Program-made: the position numbers and the translations under genes
The notes under the pieces: model-generated
The model's database searches: none
Seen by the model: only the letters and a program-made list of their open reading frames with translations
Told to the model about the DNA's origin: nothing
Source: Candidatus Latescibacterota bacterium
GTDB taxonomy: Bacteria; Krumholzibacteriota; Krumholzibacteriia; WVZY01
DNA: 64,000 bases
Direction of reading: 5' to 3'
Assembly: GCA_011772205.1 (NCBI GenBank)
Contig: WVZY01000023.1
Span: forward strand, 1,110 to 65,109
Shown here: positions 63,206 through 64,000 of the stretch, one piece after another
Layout of the letters: every line of letters starts with the position of its first letter
Position numbering within the stretch: position 1 is the first letter of the stretch

Positions 63206-64000
63206 ATGACATTTCCACTCGATCCACCGGTAATGATTCTCGCCGGAGCGCGTACGCCCTGGGGTAGATTCACAGGAAGTTTGAAAGAGTTTTCGGCAAC
63301 CGATCTCGGCGTGATCGCCGCCAAAGAGGCGATCCAGCGAAGCGGTGTGCCGCCTGAAAAGTTTGGACACACCGTCATGGCCAACACGCGTGCTACGAGC
63401 AGCCTCGATGCGCACCACATGGGACGGCACGTCGGGTTGAAAGCGGGCCTGCCGATCGAAGCCGGCGGCCTGATGCTAAACCGTTTGTGCGGGGGCTCGC
63501 TCCAGTCGACGGTGAGCGGCGCGTACATGATTCACTTTGGTGAAGCGGAGTATGTACTCACAGGCGGTGCGGAAAGCCTCACCAACTGCCCCCACTCGAT
63601 CTGGAATCTTCGGACCGGCCTCGGTTTGGGTCAAGGCACGATGCACGATACGCTTTGGGATGGGCTCGTGGACACCTATTGCAATCTAGGTATGGGGCCT
63701 ACCGCAGAAAAGCTGGCTGCCGAGTACGGGATCACACGTGAAGCATCCGATGAGTACGCGCTTCGAAGCCAAGTGCTCACCGCTGATGCGCAAAAGAACG
63801 GCCGCCTGGCCGAGGAGATCGTGCCGGTCGAACATACCGTTTCGAGAAAAGAAAAGGCGATGCTCGAGGCCGATGAAACGCCAAAGGAAACGAGCCTCGA
63901 AAAACTGGCCAATCTGCGCCCTGCTTTTGTAAAAGACGGGCAGGTCACGGCGGGCAATGCGTGCGGACTGGCCGATGGAGCGGGCGCGATCGTGATCGGA
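63206..64000 (+). CDS. Thiolase (3' end cut by window edge)
   Basis: 265 codons visible. Thiolase N-terminal half: VMILAGARTPWGRFTGSL, then LNRLCGGSLQSTVSGAY with the catalytic Cys (about 95) in the NRxCxSG-like position but as NRLCGGS. GGAESLTNCPHS and MGPTAEKLAAEYG follow, and GNACGLADGAGAIVIG closes the visible part. Probably an acetyl-CoA acyltransferase finishing the beta-oxidation-like set of this locus, distinct from the 403-residue thiolase at 50782. No frameshift in view. Confidence 0.87.
   Translation, partial: MTFPLDPPVMILAGARTPWGRFTGSLKEFSATDLGVIAAKEAIQRSGVPPEKFGHTVMANTRATSSLDAHHMGRHVGLKAGLPIEAGGLMLNRLCGGSLQSTVSGAYMIHFGEAEYVLTGGAESLTNCPHSIWNLRTGLGLGQGTMHDTLWDGLVDTYCNLGMGPTAEKLAAEYGITREASDEYALRSQVLTADAQKNGRLAEEIVPVEHTVSRKEKAMLEADETPKETSLEKLANLRPAFVKDGQVTAGNACGLADGAGAIVIG

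Overview
The window looks like a chromosomal stretch of an uncultured, anaerobic, Gram-negative bacterium, probably a candidate phylum of the FCB superphylum (inference). Four secreted proteins end in FlgD-like/type IX-style sorting domains with YPNPFNP-type motifs. There is also a dockerin-like secreted protein, an IPTL-CTERM protein, a Leptospira-type 15-residue repeat surface protein, outer-membrane proteins, rubrerythrin, ferredoxin-dependent oxidoreductases and a tungsten-type aldehyde oxidoreductase. No tRNA, rRNA or CRISPR array was seen, and no transposase gene.

Layout. 1-9.4 kb (minus strand): hflC (cut by the edge), hflK, a secreted FlgD-tail protein, the threonine catabolism pair (kbl and a Zn dehydrogenase), the tRNA methylthiotransferases miaB and mtaB (overlapping), and thiL. 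9.6-19.6 kb: a 15-residue-repeat surface protein, a nested inverted-repeat element, a PflX-like radical SAM protein, a gene remnant, a very large secreted protein, an M14 peptidase and a lipoprotein. 20-25.6 kb (minus): a three-subunit Mo oxidoreductase / FeS / NrfD complex without a Tat signal, and a class III CoA-transferase. 25.8-28.8 kb: an IscR-like Rrf2 regulator with an IscR-type operator over its promoter, converging on a 2-oxoacid:ferredoxin oxidoreductase with fused beta-gamma chain.

29.4-43.2 kb: a histidine kinase / sigma-54 activator pair followed by a sigma-54 promoter and an apparent operon: a small CxxC protein, NuoE with a zinc-ribbon tail, a NuoF::GltD fusion, a HoxU/NuoG-N-like protein and a GltB-like FMN protein. 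After a convergent outer-membrane gene come rubrerythrin and a second, rubredoxin-fused GltB-like protein. I consider this the most unusual system here: a plausible NADH-linked, multi-flavin, multi-FeS complex ending in a glutamate-synthase-like FMN domain.

43.2-50.3 kb: secreted proteins (FlgD tails, dockerin, a frameshifted IPTL-CTERM gene) and a response regulator fused to an anti-sigma-type ATPase. 50.8-64 kb (plus): a CoA-thioester degradation locus with a thiolase, a hydroxyacyl-CoA dehydrogenase::crotonase fusion, a module resembling the AorABC tungsten aldehyde oxidoreductase (FAD/NAD subunit, AOR, ferredoxin), a PanE-like reductase, a BamA-like crotonase with a zinc ribbon, a Zn alcohol dehydrogenase, an SDR, a second crotonase and a second thiolase running off the right edge. 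Together with the CoA-transferase, the 2-oxoacid ferredoxin oxidoreductase and the Mo complex, this suggests anaerobic oxidation of aldehydes and acids, possibly cyclic ones, through CoA esters.

Three intergenic regions carry copies of one structured repeat with a shared core and co-varying outer stem (about 10.83, 24.28 and 62.26 kb). I do not recognise it.
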